Below are positions 24,407-36,093 of a stretch of DNA of 64,000 nucleotides, piece by piece. Position 1 is the first letter of the stretch. Each line of letters begins with the position of its first letter. The position numbers were made by a program, and so were the translations under genes. The notes beneath the pieces were generated by a model. That model was given only the letters and a program-made list of their open reading frames with translations. It did not search any database and was not told the DNA's origin. Origin of the DNA: Hydnum rufescens UP504 (taxonomy: Eukaryota; Basidiomycota; Agaricomycetes; Cantharellales; Hydnaceae); assembly GCA_014904985.1 (NCBI GenBank), contig MU129024.1, forward strand, positions 99,664 through 163,663. The letters are read 5' to 3'.

Positions 24407-24968
24407 CATCCCACTGAAAACTTCCCCACTTCGTAAAAAGGACAACAAAGGAGAGGGAAAGGTGACCGCCTACACCTTTCTCTTCTTGCGATGTACCAAT
24501 GTATATAGTAATTTGCACCACTGATACTTCATACTGGCAACACCCAGGTTCACTGCACGTTCTACAACACACCCAAGGTCATCGCCGTAGCCAGCCTCCC
24601 AAGGGAACCAGGAGCTTGTCCAGACTGCGCCCAGAGTCCGTAGCGGATCCTGATTTCTGGAGATCCAATTTCGGCTCACTCCGTAACGCCGCCTCCAACT
24701 TGACGTCTACCGAGCCAGAGTGGGTATCTATCCGTTAGCATGGTGTGTCTAGGGTGGCTCGGAAGGGCATGTTGAATCCCCTGGTGCCTTGTCGCGATGT
24801 CAAACGGCCCATATTTGACTGGATGTGGCAATCCACTTTTGGATGCACTGTAGAGCCATCCGAAATATCCATGCGTCTTGGCTTGCCTGATTCCAATTTC
24901 TTGGCCATCGTACTGATCAGGCTCATTCCGTTTGTAGCGCTCTTCGGCTCTCGTCTTAAAATTCTGTC
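24407..24968. other. Intergenic, upstream of RPS0
   Basis: About 560 bp with several short overlapping ORFs on both strands, none with a recognisable motif. It must hold the RPS0 promoter and 5' UTR; the stretch before 24969 is pyrimidine-rich in places, as is common for ribosomal-protein promoters. Confidence 0.35.
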
Positions 24969-25970
24969 ATGTCGTCAAAGTTGCCATCAGTACTGAGCGC
25001 CACGGACGAGGACATTCAACTCCTCCTCTCCGCTCAGGCACACATTGGAACCAAGAACTGTGATAAACAAATGCAACCATACGTGTGGAAGCGTCGCGCA
25101 GATGGTACATTCGAATCCTTCGTATTTTTACATCCTTCATTTGCTCACGACCTAAGGATACACCCATCTAAGGGATCCACATCATCAACATTGGGAAAAC
25201 CTGGGAGAAACTCATCCTTGCCGCCCGCATCATCGCACCTATCGCCCCAGAGGATATTGTCGTCATTAGTGCCCGTCCATACGGACACCGTGCTGTCCTA
25301 AAGTTTGCCGCAAATACTGGAGCACAGGCTATTGCAGGCAGATTCACTCCCGGTTCATTCACCAACTATATCACCCGTTCCTTCAAAGAGCCCCGTCTGG
25401 TCATCGTTACGGACCCACGCGTGGACCACCAAGCCATCCGCGAGGCTTCGTACGTCAACATCCCTGTAATCGCCCTATGCGACACCGACGCCCCACTCAA
25501 ATTCGTTGACGTCGCCATTCCAACAAACAACAAATCCCGACACGCTATCGGCCTCATCTGGTGGCTCCTCGCGCGCGAAGTCCTCCGTCTCCGCGGAACC
25601 ATCCCCCGCACGCAGGAATGGGACGTCATGGTGGACATGTTCTTTTACCGTGATCCAGAAGAAGTCGAGAAGGAGGCACAGGAGGCTGCTGCTGCCAAAC
25701 TCGCCGCCGCCCCCGTGGACGAGCCCGTACAAGGTGGTGGCCTTGATTGGGATGCCTCAGCACCGATCCAACCTGGCTTGGCTGCTGCTGATGGTTCGTA
25801 GCTCATTCTCTACAAATTTCTTTTGCTAATATCACGTTTTCCCCTGTTGAGTAGGTGCCGGTTTGGATTGGGCAGCAGATGGTGCTGGTGGACAGACGGA
25901 CTGGGCTGCCGAACCTGCATCCAATTGGGCTGACTCGGCCGTCCCCGCGGCCACGACATCTTGGGATTAG
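24969..25970 (+). CDS. RPS0: 40S ribosomal protein S0 / uS2 (RPSA, laminin-receptor family)
   Basis: Three exons, 24969-25104, 25173-25793 and 25855-25970, 290 aa. Diagnostic uS2 blocks are [57 protein letters not shown] and [19 protein letters not shown]. It is a structural protein of the small subunit head-body junction, needed for 18S rRNA 3' maturation. The acidic C-terminal tail carries repeated Trp motifs (GLDWDA, GLDWAA, TDWAAE, NWAD), as in eukaryotic RPSA. Full length for the family. Confidence 0.96.
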
Positions 25971-26146
25971 ACAGAATCTTAAAAATGGTTGGGAGCACGC
26001 CCAACATGCGATCTTTGCAAGAGCGATCATATGCGTATCCCTGTCGTAGGTTAGGGTCTGTTTATGCAATTTTCCCACTTAGCTGCCCCTGTGTGACCAC
26101 GTATAATGCCTCTATGCACCTCAATTTTCATTTATGGAAGGCCATG

Positions 26147-27559
26147 TTAGAATACCTTGGGTGTAAAGCAGAATTCAAAGGTCTCCGACGCTTCTAAGTC
26201 CTGTCTCCTTCGCGATGATACATCTCCCTTTATCTCTTGGACTCGCGCTCTCAAATGATTTGATGAGTGCTGATTGTCCTTCGTCCATCCTAAATCAGGT
26301 ATCAGCGTGGTCCACAAATGAGCCAGATGAAAAGACCGCCCAGACCATTCGACAGCATGAGCCTCCTTTTGCAAAATAATTTTGACGGTCGCCCAACTGA
26401 ACCTCGCAATATTTGTGAAACCGAACGTAGGCTCCATCGTCTTCTTCAACCATGCTTGCGTCCTGGGATCTACATCGAAAACAGGAGGGCCAAAAATCCA
26501 GTGAATAGTATCCCCTTGACCTTCGATCCACTGGAAGAAAGTGGGGCTATATCACGAACCGGACGGATAGCCACTACCCCGCTCTTCTGTGAGCCAATTC
26601 ATGGGCGCGGTGGAATCCTTCCCTTTGCTAGCATTGAGAGTTTCTTCAAATATCCAACTTTCAAGCCAGGCATCCCGCGTTACTTTTGCTGCTATACTGG
26701 CCGCACTGACGATTGGATATAAGGAGTCGGCCTTCCTAGATTGCGAATATTTATGTGCATCTAACATAATAAGATGAAAAGAAAGGACGCACGGCTTGAC
26801 GGTGATCGACATTGTGGGGAAAAGACCAGATAAATATGCTTGATAGGGAACGGAGGGCCCCAGAGCATCAACATACACCTGAAAAGCGTCGAGAGAGATT
26901 ACTGCGTGTATTAAACAAGGCGAGATGCGGAAGAGTTCAGACCTCGGCGATGTCAAGGCCAGCAGCGAGAACTTCACGGATGAGAAGAATGGTCGCATTC
27001 TCACTTTGAACATTTAGATTCGTGGGAGGGTGGCGAAGCATCCCGCTCGATATCGCCTGGGGACTGGCATCGATGAGTCCCCCATCCACGCTCATCCTGG
27101 TAGTATATTCCCGACGGACCTGAGAACCCGAACAGACCAACCAAGATTCGTTGGGTCGGACGACAAAGTAGTCAAGAGAGCATCCCGAGTTGCAGACCCC
27201 AGAGTTTTGGAATCTGGACACAACCAAAACGCGTGGCTTCAGGTGCTGGATAATTGTTATTCACGCCGTGACCAACCAGCAAATCCCATTTCTTCAAGCT
27301 GTGTTTTATACTCTATCGGACAGTAGGCTATACCATACACGAGTGGCCCCAATACAGGGCCCCGGCCAGCTTCATCGACGCCAAGGAGATATCGGCCGCT
27401 GGCGGACGGTAGTGGTGAATGGAACGTGTAAGATTCGGTGAGAACAGAATCATCCGTAGATCCCGGGATGCGTGGGGGCCCTGGACGCGAAACAGATGGA
27501 ATTTCCCCGCCAAGACGCGAGGGCGAAGCGCGACGCGCCGTATCTTCGCGTTGAGACAT
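26147..27559 (-). CDS. RNH201: Ribonuclease H2 catalytic subunit A
   Basis: The type 2 RNase H catalytic motif [17 protein letters not shown] is in exon 1. Later exons hold VYVDALGP, the [21 protein letters not shown] block with further catalytic Asp residues, GSGYPS joined over an intron to [11 protein letters not shown], and [11 protein letters not shown]. With Rnh202/203 it removes ribonucleotides from DNA and RNA:DNA hybrids in the nucleus. The last exon has a basic tail. A Pro/Arg-rich N-terminal extension of ~45 residues precedes the core. The start codon at 27559 is only 35 bp from that of the divergent Rdx gene, so they share an extremely short promoter. Confidence 0.9.
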
Positions 27560-27594
27560 GTCCGGCGATTCGCAGGTCCCGTGACCCCGCCTTC

Positions 27595-28222
27595 ATGTCC
27601 AACAGCGAAACTTGCGAGACCTGCGATCCAGGTCAGAACGACGGTGATGGCACCCGCGAAGTCATCAAGGTGCCCGTAGAGAATGTGCTGGATCCATCCA
27701 CTTTCATTCCCCCATCTGCACTGCCTGGACCAGGAGTCGTTATCGAGTTCTGTAATCGAGTAAGCAACTCGTCCGTTGATTTATCTACACTCCTTATGTT
27801 GAGGATATTTAACAGTGCCGCTGGTGCGTATGTGCCCATGAGAGCATGCTCTAAGGCGCATTAATAATGTTATCCAGGCTTCACCGTGCGACATGGGTCC
27901 AAACGGAGCTCTTCCTTACTTTCCCTCCTCCCACCCTGGGATCCATAACCGTAATTCCCTATGACTCTGCAGAGACCGGGGGCCGGTTTCGCGTGTGGCT
28001 TGCCGTGGAAAGGAACTCAACTCCAGAATTGATCTGGGATCGAAAAACTCAGGGTGGATTCCCAGAGCTCAAGGATCTGGTGAACAGCTACATCCATTGA
28101 CCCGCCGGAAATTCTTACTGAGGTGACCTGTCACTCATCCTTAGAAGCAACGTATTCGCGATAAGATAGCCCCAGGCACTTCCCTCGGCCATTCAGATAA
28201 ACACCCAGTGACCCAGCCGTGA
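27595..28222 (+). CDS. Selenoprotein-W-like Rdx family thioredoxin-fold protein (Cys form)
   Basis: Four predicted exons, 27595-27759, 27816-27823 (8 nt), 27878-28079 and 28145-28222, total 453 nt, 150 aa. The core VVIEFCNRCRWLHRATWVQTEL is the Rdx beta-alpha start with a CxxC redox motif (Cys in place of Sec), followed by LIWDRKTQGGFPELKDLK and RIRDKIAPGTSLGHSDK, the family C-terminus. Probable thiol-redox function; the physiological partner in fungi is unknown. The 8 nt microexon supplies the second Cys of the CxxC, and without it the conserved CRW and the frame are lost. The N-terminal ~45 residues are low in complexity. Confidence 0.87.
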
Positions 28223-28402
28223 ACTGGGTACTGCCACTGTACTGCCCTTCTCTCCCACCCTTTCTCTTGTACCTCGCATCTCACTATAGCAAATGTAACA
28301 CCATTGGAATGGGCTAATTATTGTGGTTTCCACACGATGTGCGTCGATCACGCGAGTACAAGGAAACATATAATAAGAATGTGAGGGGAAATGGTTTTAT
28401 CG

Positions 28403-29219
28403 TCACCGCCTCCCCTTTATACGAGCCTGAGGTGATGGATCCGCACCCCCACGCTTCTCGGCCTTCTTCTGCATCTTTTGTTGTTTCTTGCTTAGCAATT
28501 CGGTATCTTTAGAATCCCCGTTCGCCGGTCCATTGGGCGAAGCGGCACCCGCCTGGGAAGGCGAGTTCATTCTCAGGAACGGTGCCAAAAAGCTCACATA
28601 TATCTTGTACGCTGCGTATAACGGAATCTGTATGAGAGAACGTTGATGAGCAAGTGGGCGCCAAGGAGGGAAGACTCCAGACAGGAAATTATGTGCACTG
28701 AGACCAGTGACTCACCGAAAGATAGAGCCACCACACATAATCCCCGATCAACGAGCTGCCAACTTGGCACGCCCAAGTCACGTAGATGACATCGAAGCAC
28801 CATTCCGTCACGCCTTGCTGGCTCAGATCTTCGCCAGCCGCAATAAGCGTCCCAGTAGTGGGATCGCGGCGCGGAAGGCCAACAGACGAGAGATGCCGAA
28901 AGAGCACGAATTCCGGAATGCCAGTCATGAAGTAGAGCGTTAATTGCCGCATTGTGGGCGGGAAGGACCGGTTTGGGAGGATAAAGCGAAGAAGAAAGTA
29001 GAGCATCTATATTAAATGAACAACGAAAGGCTTGAGAGAGGGGCGGTACGAAGATAAATAAAAGGAACAGACTGACGTTGGCTATGACCATGCCAACCTT
29101 GAGGTTCCTGATGGTGACCTCATTTTGGGCGGCTGTCTTTTTGGCAGACGCATTTGCCTGGTTGAAGGCCTCGTCAGCGTGGAACGCAACGAGTTGCAGC
29201 GAGTGTTTCAGCTTGCCAT
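28403..29219 (-). CDS. SND2: TMEM208/SND2-type ER targeting membrane protein
   Basis: Conserved ASAKKTAAQNEVTIRNLKVGM at the N-terminus, two hydrophobic hairpins (LYFLLRFILP, LTLYFMTGIPEFVLFRHL), then RRDPTTGTLIAAGEDLSQQG, EWCFDVIYVTWACQVGSSL and YVWWLYLSVPLYAAYKIY, ending in a Lys-rich tail (KKQQKMQKKAEKR). This is the SND2/TMEM208 pattern; the protein sits in the ER membrane and serves the SRP-independent targeting route. No ATG is in frame with the first conserved exon. A start at 29219 followed directly by a GC-AG intron (29216-29158, donor GCAAGC) would give MANASAKKTAAQ, which fits the family; this first exon (3 nt) is inferred. Confidence 0.8.
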
Positions 29220-29317
29220 CGATGATAGTTTAAAAAATAGATGGACTCGCGAGCACGTGGTAGTCACGGAAGCAACAAGGCGCCTATATATGGTAGTTGG
29301 TACTTCGTAACCCGAAT

Positions 29318-32003
29318 TTAGTTACACCACAGAGAAACGACACCATCGGCCCCTGAACTAACTAGCCATGGACGATCTCGAAGCCATCGTATTTCGAGAA
29401 CACCCAACCCTTCCACAATTTTATGCCCTCGAAGAACCTTCAGTGGAACTATGAGTGGATCCGTCAAGTAGTCACTGAACACTCTGGCATGGAAGATTTG
29501 AATCGTCCCATCATCGGAGGAAGAAGCGAATAATGGATATGTTGGATGGAAATGAAGCGATCGGATCGCCTTGGAGTGGTATCTGCTCACGTAATTTGGC
29601 GTCAATTTGAAAGTGCAGGGCACAGCATTGTGGGTTAAACATACCTCAAGACTTTGTAGGGTTTTTCGCTCAGCTCCAGGTCAAACCAACATAACTTACG
29701 GTCATATCCTCCGACGATAAGATGGTCACCAGAAGGGTGGATATCGAGACTTGATATCCATCGGATGCCAGACTGGAGGGTCCGCAGAAGCTTTTGGGCC
29801 GCCAAGTCATACATCCGGACGTATCGTTGGGTCTGCAGAGTTTTGGCGGGGGCATTAGAGGGTGGAATGGCATGGATGCAAGTATATGCCTCACCGCAAC
29901 GAAGAAATTAGGCTTGGTCGGATGGAACTGTACTCGCTGAACCGTTCCTTTTATTTTCTTGAATGGTGCTTGTGAGTGGCGCTTGCTTATCTGATGAATC
30001 CACACAGAGTCAGATTCACCTATTACAAAGCAAGTCAGTATAATGCTATGTAATTGGTTGGGTAGTACATACTAATGGAGGCAAGGTAATCTCCTCGTCG
30101 GTGGAAGGTAATTTGCTTTACTAGAGACGATGAGGGTGGCATGTGAATAGTCAAAAGAGGCGAAGGGGATCGAGAAACGGGTGCAGTCGACGATGCCACC
30201 CATTTCAAAGACGGAGATGATGACGAAGGTGGTTGAGGGGGGTTCACGGGCGTTAGAAGAGCAAGAGTTGTGATTAACATCGCCAGGGGGATGTATGGAG
30301 GGACGAGAACGTGGATGGCCTGGTCTCTGCATTCTTAAGAAGTGAATAATAATTCGTACCTGATAGCTAAAGGTGAGGATACCCACATTCCAACGACAAA
30401 GAAGTTGACATCGTCCCTTGGACACCATGCGATCGAACCGACACGGCTCTCGAACTGATACCGAGCGGCTTCTCTGCCAACGGCAATTTCCCAAACCTTG
30501 ACCAGGCCGCTCTCGTCTCCTGATGCCACCCATACACCATCAGGACTAATCGCAATACAACGGGCCTTTGAACCATGCTCTTGCCGAAGCAGCTCGAATA
30601 TGGGGAAAGGCTTCAAGGACTGGGGGGACGGCAACTGGGGTAGGAGAGAATCTGGATCGATGTTGAGCTTTTTGCGTTGAATTCGTGGGGCAAGGTACAG
30701 ATCAAGGAGCCGGGAGAAACGTTCTTGAATGAATTGGTCATATCCAGGCACCAAACGTAGCGCACTATATTTTTGTGGGAGGAAGTTTCGTTCGCGATCT
30801 TCTTTGTCAGTGGCTTCCCACTCTGTCTTTTCTTCTGGAGTTGGAAGATACTCAGCAGGTGGATTGTACGACTCGGCATTCGTTGGAAGGGGAGGCTTCG
30901 GCGCCGGAAGCGGGGGAGGGTGATCCGATGCTGGAGTAGCCCAGAGTTGATAAAACTGAGGTTGAGTGGATGTTGGTTTCCGCGGCAGAATGCGCCCTTG
31001 TCTAATAGCTCGGACAATCTTCATGACCTGACGACGGAACAAGTCAATAGAGGCCGCACGGGGTCAGAATTAGGATACTAGACCTTTTGTTTCTCCCATT
31101 TACTAGGTTGCCACCTTCGCTTGGGTTCTGGACGTGCGCTAATCGGCATGACTTCCTCCTTGCCTTTGCCTGTGAACCATTCCACAGTATCCTCATATGG
31201 ATTATATGATGCATCGGGAACTTCGGCCGCCTGCAGACGTCGAATAATGTCTAGTTCTTCGGAGGTCAGTTGTTGGTCGCTCTGTGTCAGTTTGTCAAAG
31301 CCAGAGGTCCTTAACAGGGATAAATAAGTGCAACAAAAAAATTAAATAAGCCATTAAAATTACCAGCTGGAAGGATCATCAACAGTAGAAAGAAATTTGT
31401 CCAGTTCGTCGCCCTTTGCTGGCCGCAGCACTTTCTTGCCGTCGATATCGTAGCCAAGATGGGGTAGATCATCATACCAGTGCATGGGTATGTTTCCAAC
31501 ACGGTTGGGATCCTGGGACATAGGGTGGGTCAACTACAGGGAATGTAATTGGCAGAGGAACGTACATCTTCAGTGGAAGAGTCTGAATCATAATCGGGAA
31601 CAATTTCTGGATAGACGCGTTTTGGACGTCCAGTAATTTTAGATAGAATAGTAGTAGCTCGAGGTCCGATGTTAACGACGTCATCTTGAGAAACATCCAC
31701 TTCGTCTTCGGAATCCTCCAGCAGGTAACTAGATGAACTCGAGCCGTCGTGTTCCTCAGGATCGTTTCCTTCATCAGAGGTGTCATCCTCACTATCATCC
31801 CGAGTGTCCAATTCAGGGAATGATTCGTGGTCACTCTCGCTCTCTTCGTCGCCAGAACCTACTGCAGCATTTTCTTCGTCGCTGTGCATTTCCATTCCTA
31901 GTGGCCCAAATGAAGGCAATTCTGGCGCTCCATTTGTCTCGTTCTTCCGTTTTCTTTTTTGTCCAGAAGCCTCAGCCTTGGGCGGAACGGCAGGAACACC
32001 CAT
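29318..32003 (-). CDS. ERB1: Ribosome biogenesis protein ERB1/BOP1
   Basis: Acidic N-terminus with many Asp/Glu/Ser after a basic KRKRKNE, then the BOP1NT domain ([57 protein letters not shown]), followed by [19 protein letters not shown] and a WD40 propeller ([40 protein letters not shown]), ending [10 protein letters not shown]. With Ytm1 and Nop7 it forms the PeBoW complex required for 27S pre-rRNA processing and 60S assembly in the nucleolus. Several 50-60 nt introns. The start is taken at [12 protein letters not shown] (32003); an upstream in-frame extension to 32108 exists but lies in the short divergent promoter shared with the methyltransferase gene. Confidence 0.92.
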
Positions 32004-32142
32004 TTCCGTGCGAGGTATAGGGAATTTGGGGAATTTGATCCCGCTCACGGCTGTAGCCGGCGTTGAATTGCGTCGGCAATCTATGTTTCGAGCATTGAGT
32101 CGGCTCACGAACGTCTCACTTCACTTATCACCTCGCCGAGCC

Positions 32143-33083
32143 ATGTCCGATGTCAAGGGGGACTTCCTCCCCGAACAGAAAGAGGCCATCCAGCGCATGC
32201 GAGCTATTCTCGGACAGAATGATTATGATTCATCGGCCAGCGCTGCAGCTGCAGCTGTTAGCAAAGGTTGGGACAAGGCTTGGTATGAGAGTTGATGTCC
32301 TACATTCGATTGCTTGTTCATGTGGAAGTGCAGGCAAGAGGGTATCACCCCATGGGCTGTTGCGCGTTTCCAACCCCCACTGGATTACATCTTGTCCCAT
32401 AGGTCTCTCCATCTTCCCAAACATGGGAATGCATTGGTTCCTGGGTGCGGAAGGGTAAGAATTAATAGATTCATATTGTACATAGTGCACTGAAGGATTT
32501 TAAACGTTCAGGGCGATGACGTCGTATTACTTGCCGCGCTTGGATTCGACACCTTAGGCATCGACATCTCACCTACAGCTGTGAACGTAGCTCAACAGTA
32601 TGCATATATTCCGCTTACATTTATCCAACTAAATAGTCTGTGCTAGATGGCTCGAGTCTCTGCCTGATAAACCGCCGACAGCAAAAGTCGAGCTTCACAA
32701 CTTTTTTGAGTTGGAGCACCAAAGGATGGTTTTGACTTGATCTACGATTATACGTTGGTATAATGCGGACCGCGCCTTGGCCTTCTCCATTACATATCTA
32801 TTAATGCACGCACTTTAGGTTCTTCGTCGCATTCCCTCCCAAGGTCCGTCCTGACTGGGGAGCGAACATGACACGGTTGATTCGTCCGGGTGGTCATCTG
32901 ATCACGTCTGTATGGCCGATTGATGGCGACCGCCCTGACGGGCCTCCTTTTTCAGTCTCTGTCGAAGATTACCGAATGGCTCTAGGTCCGAAATGGGAAA
33001 CGGTGCTGGACGAAGTTCCTCCTGGCCTGACTGAGACTCACGTTGGAAGGGCCAAGATTGTGGTATGGGAATCTACAAAGTGA
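32143..33083 (+). CDS. TPMT-family thiol/thiopurine S-methyltransferase, one frame break
   Basis: Predicted exons encode WDKAW then GITPWAVARFQPPLDYIL, HGNALVPGCGRGDDVVLLAALG (SAM-binding motif I), DTLGIDISPTAVNVAQQ, GFDLIYDYTFFVAFPP and RLIRPGGHLITSVWPIDGDRPDGPPF, ending in a KIVVWES strand. This matches fungal TPMT/HOL-type methyltransferases, which methylate thiols or halides with S-adenosylmethionine in the cytosol; the substrate is not predictable. At ~32714-32720 the frame slips by one base between NFFELE and APKDGFDLIYDYT; since both sides are conserved and one extra base restores it, a sequencing deletion is more likely than a dead gene. One intron donor is GTTGGT. Divergent from ERB1 with ~140 bp between starts. 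Confidence 0.82.
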
Positions 33084-33423
33084 CCGACCTTCCTCCTAGA
33101 TTCAAGGATGTGATGTCAATTGTGGGCGTTCCTGCCTTGTTTTATGAGTATTTTCCGTTTTCACACCCTGAAAACCTGCACTTGTATTTGTAAATATATG
33201 TAGCTTTCTGTCCGGTGCTTTGGAACTATCCATGGATGGGGCCATACATTCCAATAGATGCAGTCTTGCTTACGAACTGGAGCTCTCGCCGCTGGAGGCT
33301 AAGTAGATCCGAAGCTTGGCGGCTTTCTCCGGGAATTGCCTGGTCAAACACGAGCGATAAAGCCGTTTCGTCCATAGCGATTGTACCGACTCTTTATCCG
33401 TTCCAAATCCCCCCACATTTCTG
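33084..33423. other. Intergenic, no feature seen
   Basis: Spacer between the methyltransferase stop and the PEX11-like start, holding a 3' UTR and a promoter; nothing further recognised. Confidence 0.4.
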
Positions 33424-34841
33424 ATGTCCTACAACCCTGAAAACCCCCCGTGGCCTTCCACGGCCCATTCCTCGAGTAGTGCGGGCTCTGGGTATTTTCC
33501 TACACCCGACCACGAATCATCGATGGGCTCCCCAAATCCGGCCTATGCTCTGCATTCGTCGATCCATATCAATCCAGGTTCTGAGCTCCCTCATCAGGCG
33601 TTATCCCCTTTGTCGCCTCAGTCACAAGCGCGCCCACGCAAAGACGGGAGTCATACTGGCTCCGCCCCAAAGAATCGACCTTCGTCTATACCCTTAACAT
33701 CATCTTCCAGAATCATTAAATCTGCTCCGATAATATTAGTTAGACCAGAAGAAGTCTGGAGAGAAACTTTGAAGACTGCGTATGGTCGCGACAAAGCATT
33801 TGTGGGTACATTTTCCGATTTTGCCATAAAAGGCAGGGACCGCCGCCTACTGAAGCGGTCTGTAACAATGCACATAGAAAATAATGCAATACACAATGCG
33901 GGTGCTGCTGCTTGGCCACCAACGGACGGTTTCTGTTCTGAGGAAACCTATTGGGGACAAGGTTGTGGGGCGGTTAAACATCGCAATTAGACATCTATCA
34001 GTTACACGGTACGCTTACCGGTGGGCTGTACATGGTTATCACGCTTTGACCGTTCTACCTGTTCCAGGAAGTGTTTGATACTTTTCAATTGGTTAACACC
34101 ATTGATCCAGATAACTTCGCCGTCCGAGACCTCAGTGCCCTTTGCATCTTCGGCTGCGGGGCTTTCTTCACCAACCCTTCTCCATCGGTTTCTGCATGCC
34201 CCTCCACCAGTTCTGCTAGATCTTTTCAATTCGGTCTTTGATGATGTGGCGACGTTCTCAAAGTTGGGACTTGTGGGTGCTGGGATCGGACGACGCGCGG
34301 GGAAACTCGCGGATTGGATGTGGTTCGCTAGTACCCTCGCTGGCCTAGTTGAGGTGGGCGCAGAGCGCTCCATGGTGAAAGGAATGCTAAGTGAACGTTC
34401 GTGGGCATCTGCCTCGTTGAAGATTCGCACGAACTGACTGGGCTCCTCAGTGGAGCGTCGAATATACGAGGCTGAGGTCGAAAAAGTGGGCGATTTGTCG
34501 ACGTTGGAAGGAGATGAGGACGAAGTCAAGAAGCTCCGATCTCAATATGGCTGGCTTGGGCTCTCCCGCGTCAAACTTTACATGGACTTGATATTCGTTT
34601 GTGCGTGTTGTCCTCGTGTTACGTGGATCGTGCTTTGATGGCTCTTCACACAGCGTACAACGTCTTTGAGCTTCAGAGAGCCCGCGACCCTGTTCAAACA
34701 TTCACTGGCTTGTTCGCAGCCCTTCTAAGGTGTGTACTTAATGTATTTCGCCATATTTTTCATATTGCTAACTATCGAGGGGCCAGCTCATATAAAATGT
34801 ACGAATCCCAGAGGAGTGAGCTCTTCAAATCGGCGACATAG
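33424..34841 (+). CDS. PEX11: PEX11-family peroxisomal membrane protein (intact copy)
   Basis: Six predicted exons, 33424-33801, 33878-34008, 34068-34390, 34451-34600, 34654-34729 and 34787-34841, sum to 1113 nt (370 aa). A Ser/Pro-rich N-terminus of ~105 residues precedes the PEX11 core: YGRDKAFKIMQYTMRVLLL, RHLSVTRKCLILF, a region with GRRAGKLADWMWFASTLAGLVE (amphipathic/membrane), an acidic linker, and SRVKLYMDLIFV...FELQRARDPVQTFTGLFAALLSSYKMYESQ, the typical C-terminal helix. PEX11 proteins remodel the peroxisomal membrane for elongation and division. The N-terminal extension is longer than in yeast Pex11. The 3' two-thirds of the gene is duplicated, in degraded form, at 37731. Confidence 0.82.
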
Positions 34842-35672
34842 ATGCGAACTGTTCTGGTCTATGGTGACGAATATCCGCCATTGTTCTTAGCAATGGCCGG
34901 GTTTGCAACGCCCCAGACTCTTGGGTCCCATCTGATTTCTCTGCTCATCTTCATCGCAGGCAACAATGCCTCTGCGTTCTGCCCCTCAGTCGATCGTTAA
35001 CTTCCTCTGTTGAGGTGCATTGTTCTCGGACCCATATCCAGCCGATGGTCACAATATAACTTGACTGTTGATACACGATGACATCGCGTAATGCCACCCT
35101 ATGTGTTTTAGTACACGTATCCGTCTGACATCAAATAAATCCCCAACCCCAACCCTGGCGGTGGCGATCCTTTGGGATGGCTGGGCCAAATGAACGATCA
35201 TTGTTATAGGCTGCTCGAAGTTTTTCGAGTTCATTCTCGAGCTCTGCGATGCGGCCACGCGCTTCAAGTACGTATTTGTCATGTGCAAGATAGGTTTGCG
35301 TTAGGTGAAGAGCCTATGGGAATGTGAAAGTGTTAGATGAAGAGTACAATTCAGTTATAGTTTTGGTGGGGCTTGGATCGAGAATAACTCACAATATATA
35401 CGGCGGAGCCTAGTATAAATATTGGAATCATTGCGGGGACCAGCTCACGGTAGAATACAAAGTGACCAGATGGCCGACTAGGCTCCGTTTTCCCTGCGTT
35501 CGAATTGGCACGTGTAGTCGAGGAATACGACGCCATCACGGAAGGGTACGGTGTAGGAGATGCAGAGTAAGTGAAGCGCAGGGGGTGTATGGTCCTCCGG
35601 GTGACATATCCCAAGCGTGTAAGACACGAAGTTCGGTAGATTTGGTGGGGCATTTTGCATCGACGCCGGAAG
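34095..35672. repeat. Segmental duplication, copy 1
   Basis: This stretch (PEX11 exons 3-6, the intergenic space and most of the small membrane gene) recurs at 37731-38841 and 39768-40233 in the same order and orientation. Here the reading frames are intact. Confidence 0.9.
35131..35653 (-). CDS. Small mitochondrial-type single-pass membrane protein, unknown family
   Basis: Two exons, 35653-35393 and 35313-35131, 147 aa in frame. The N-terminus (RTSCLTRLGYVTRRTIH...) is rich in Arg, Ser and Thr without acidic residues, like a mitochondrial presequence. A hydrophobic span follows (ELVPAMIPIFILGSAVYIALHL), then a charged coiled-coil (ARGRIAELENELEKLRAAY) and a C-terminus ending RHRQGWGWGFI. 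I do not recognise the family; the layout would suit a small inner-membrane protein. A second, frameshifted copy lies downstream, which argues that this is the real gene. Confidence 0.65.
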
Positions 35673-36093
35673 CAAAACCTCCACTCCAGTGGAGTTCCTG
35701 CAACCTACATTTGCTGGCGATGGTCCCAAATTCCCGTGTTTCTCGACATCGGTGCTTGCGGAATATGGCTCTCATCGGGAGTCGGAGCTGTGGCTTTGCT
35801 TGGTACCCACTCATGGGACTGATCTCTACAATTTCTCACGTTCTCAAGAGCTATTGCCACCAGTGTGTCGCACCGCTCCACCCCACCGGTCTATACATCA
35901 CTCCCAGGACGATTCCCAAAAAGACATTTAATGGCTAGGCATGGTTTCCTTTGTATTCTCTTGACTGCCCACCATTCAGGAAAGTGTGGTCATTTCTGTC
36001 ATGCTCATGCAGCCTCTACTGAATGTTCTATCAATCCATCCAACAATGTCCAAAACAAGCTTGTGAGTGCTCTGTGGGGGAAACTGATGCCTG
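35673..36093. other. Spacer between duplicated segment and copia relic
   Basis: Several short overlapping ORFs but no recognisable domain. The left side is where copy 1 and copy 2 of the segmental duplication stop resembling each other. Confidence 0.35.

Noticed and set aside
28403..29219. PHO88/SND3 assignment
   Set aside because: Considered first because of size and ER topology, but the AAQNE N-terminus, GEDLSQQG and YVTWACQVGS motifs are those of TMEM208/SND2.
34002..34529. Minus-strand ORF of 175 codons over PEX11
   Set aside because: The plus-strand PEX11 exons match family motifs and sum to a full frame; the minus ORF has none.
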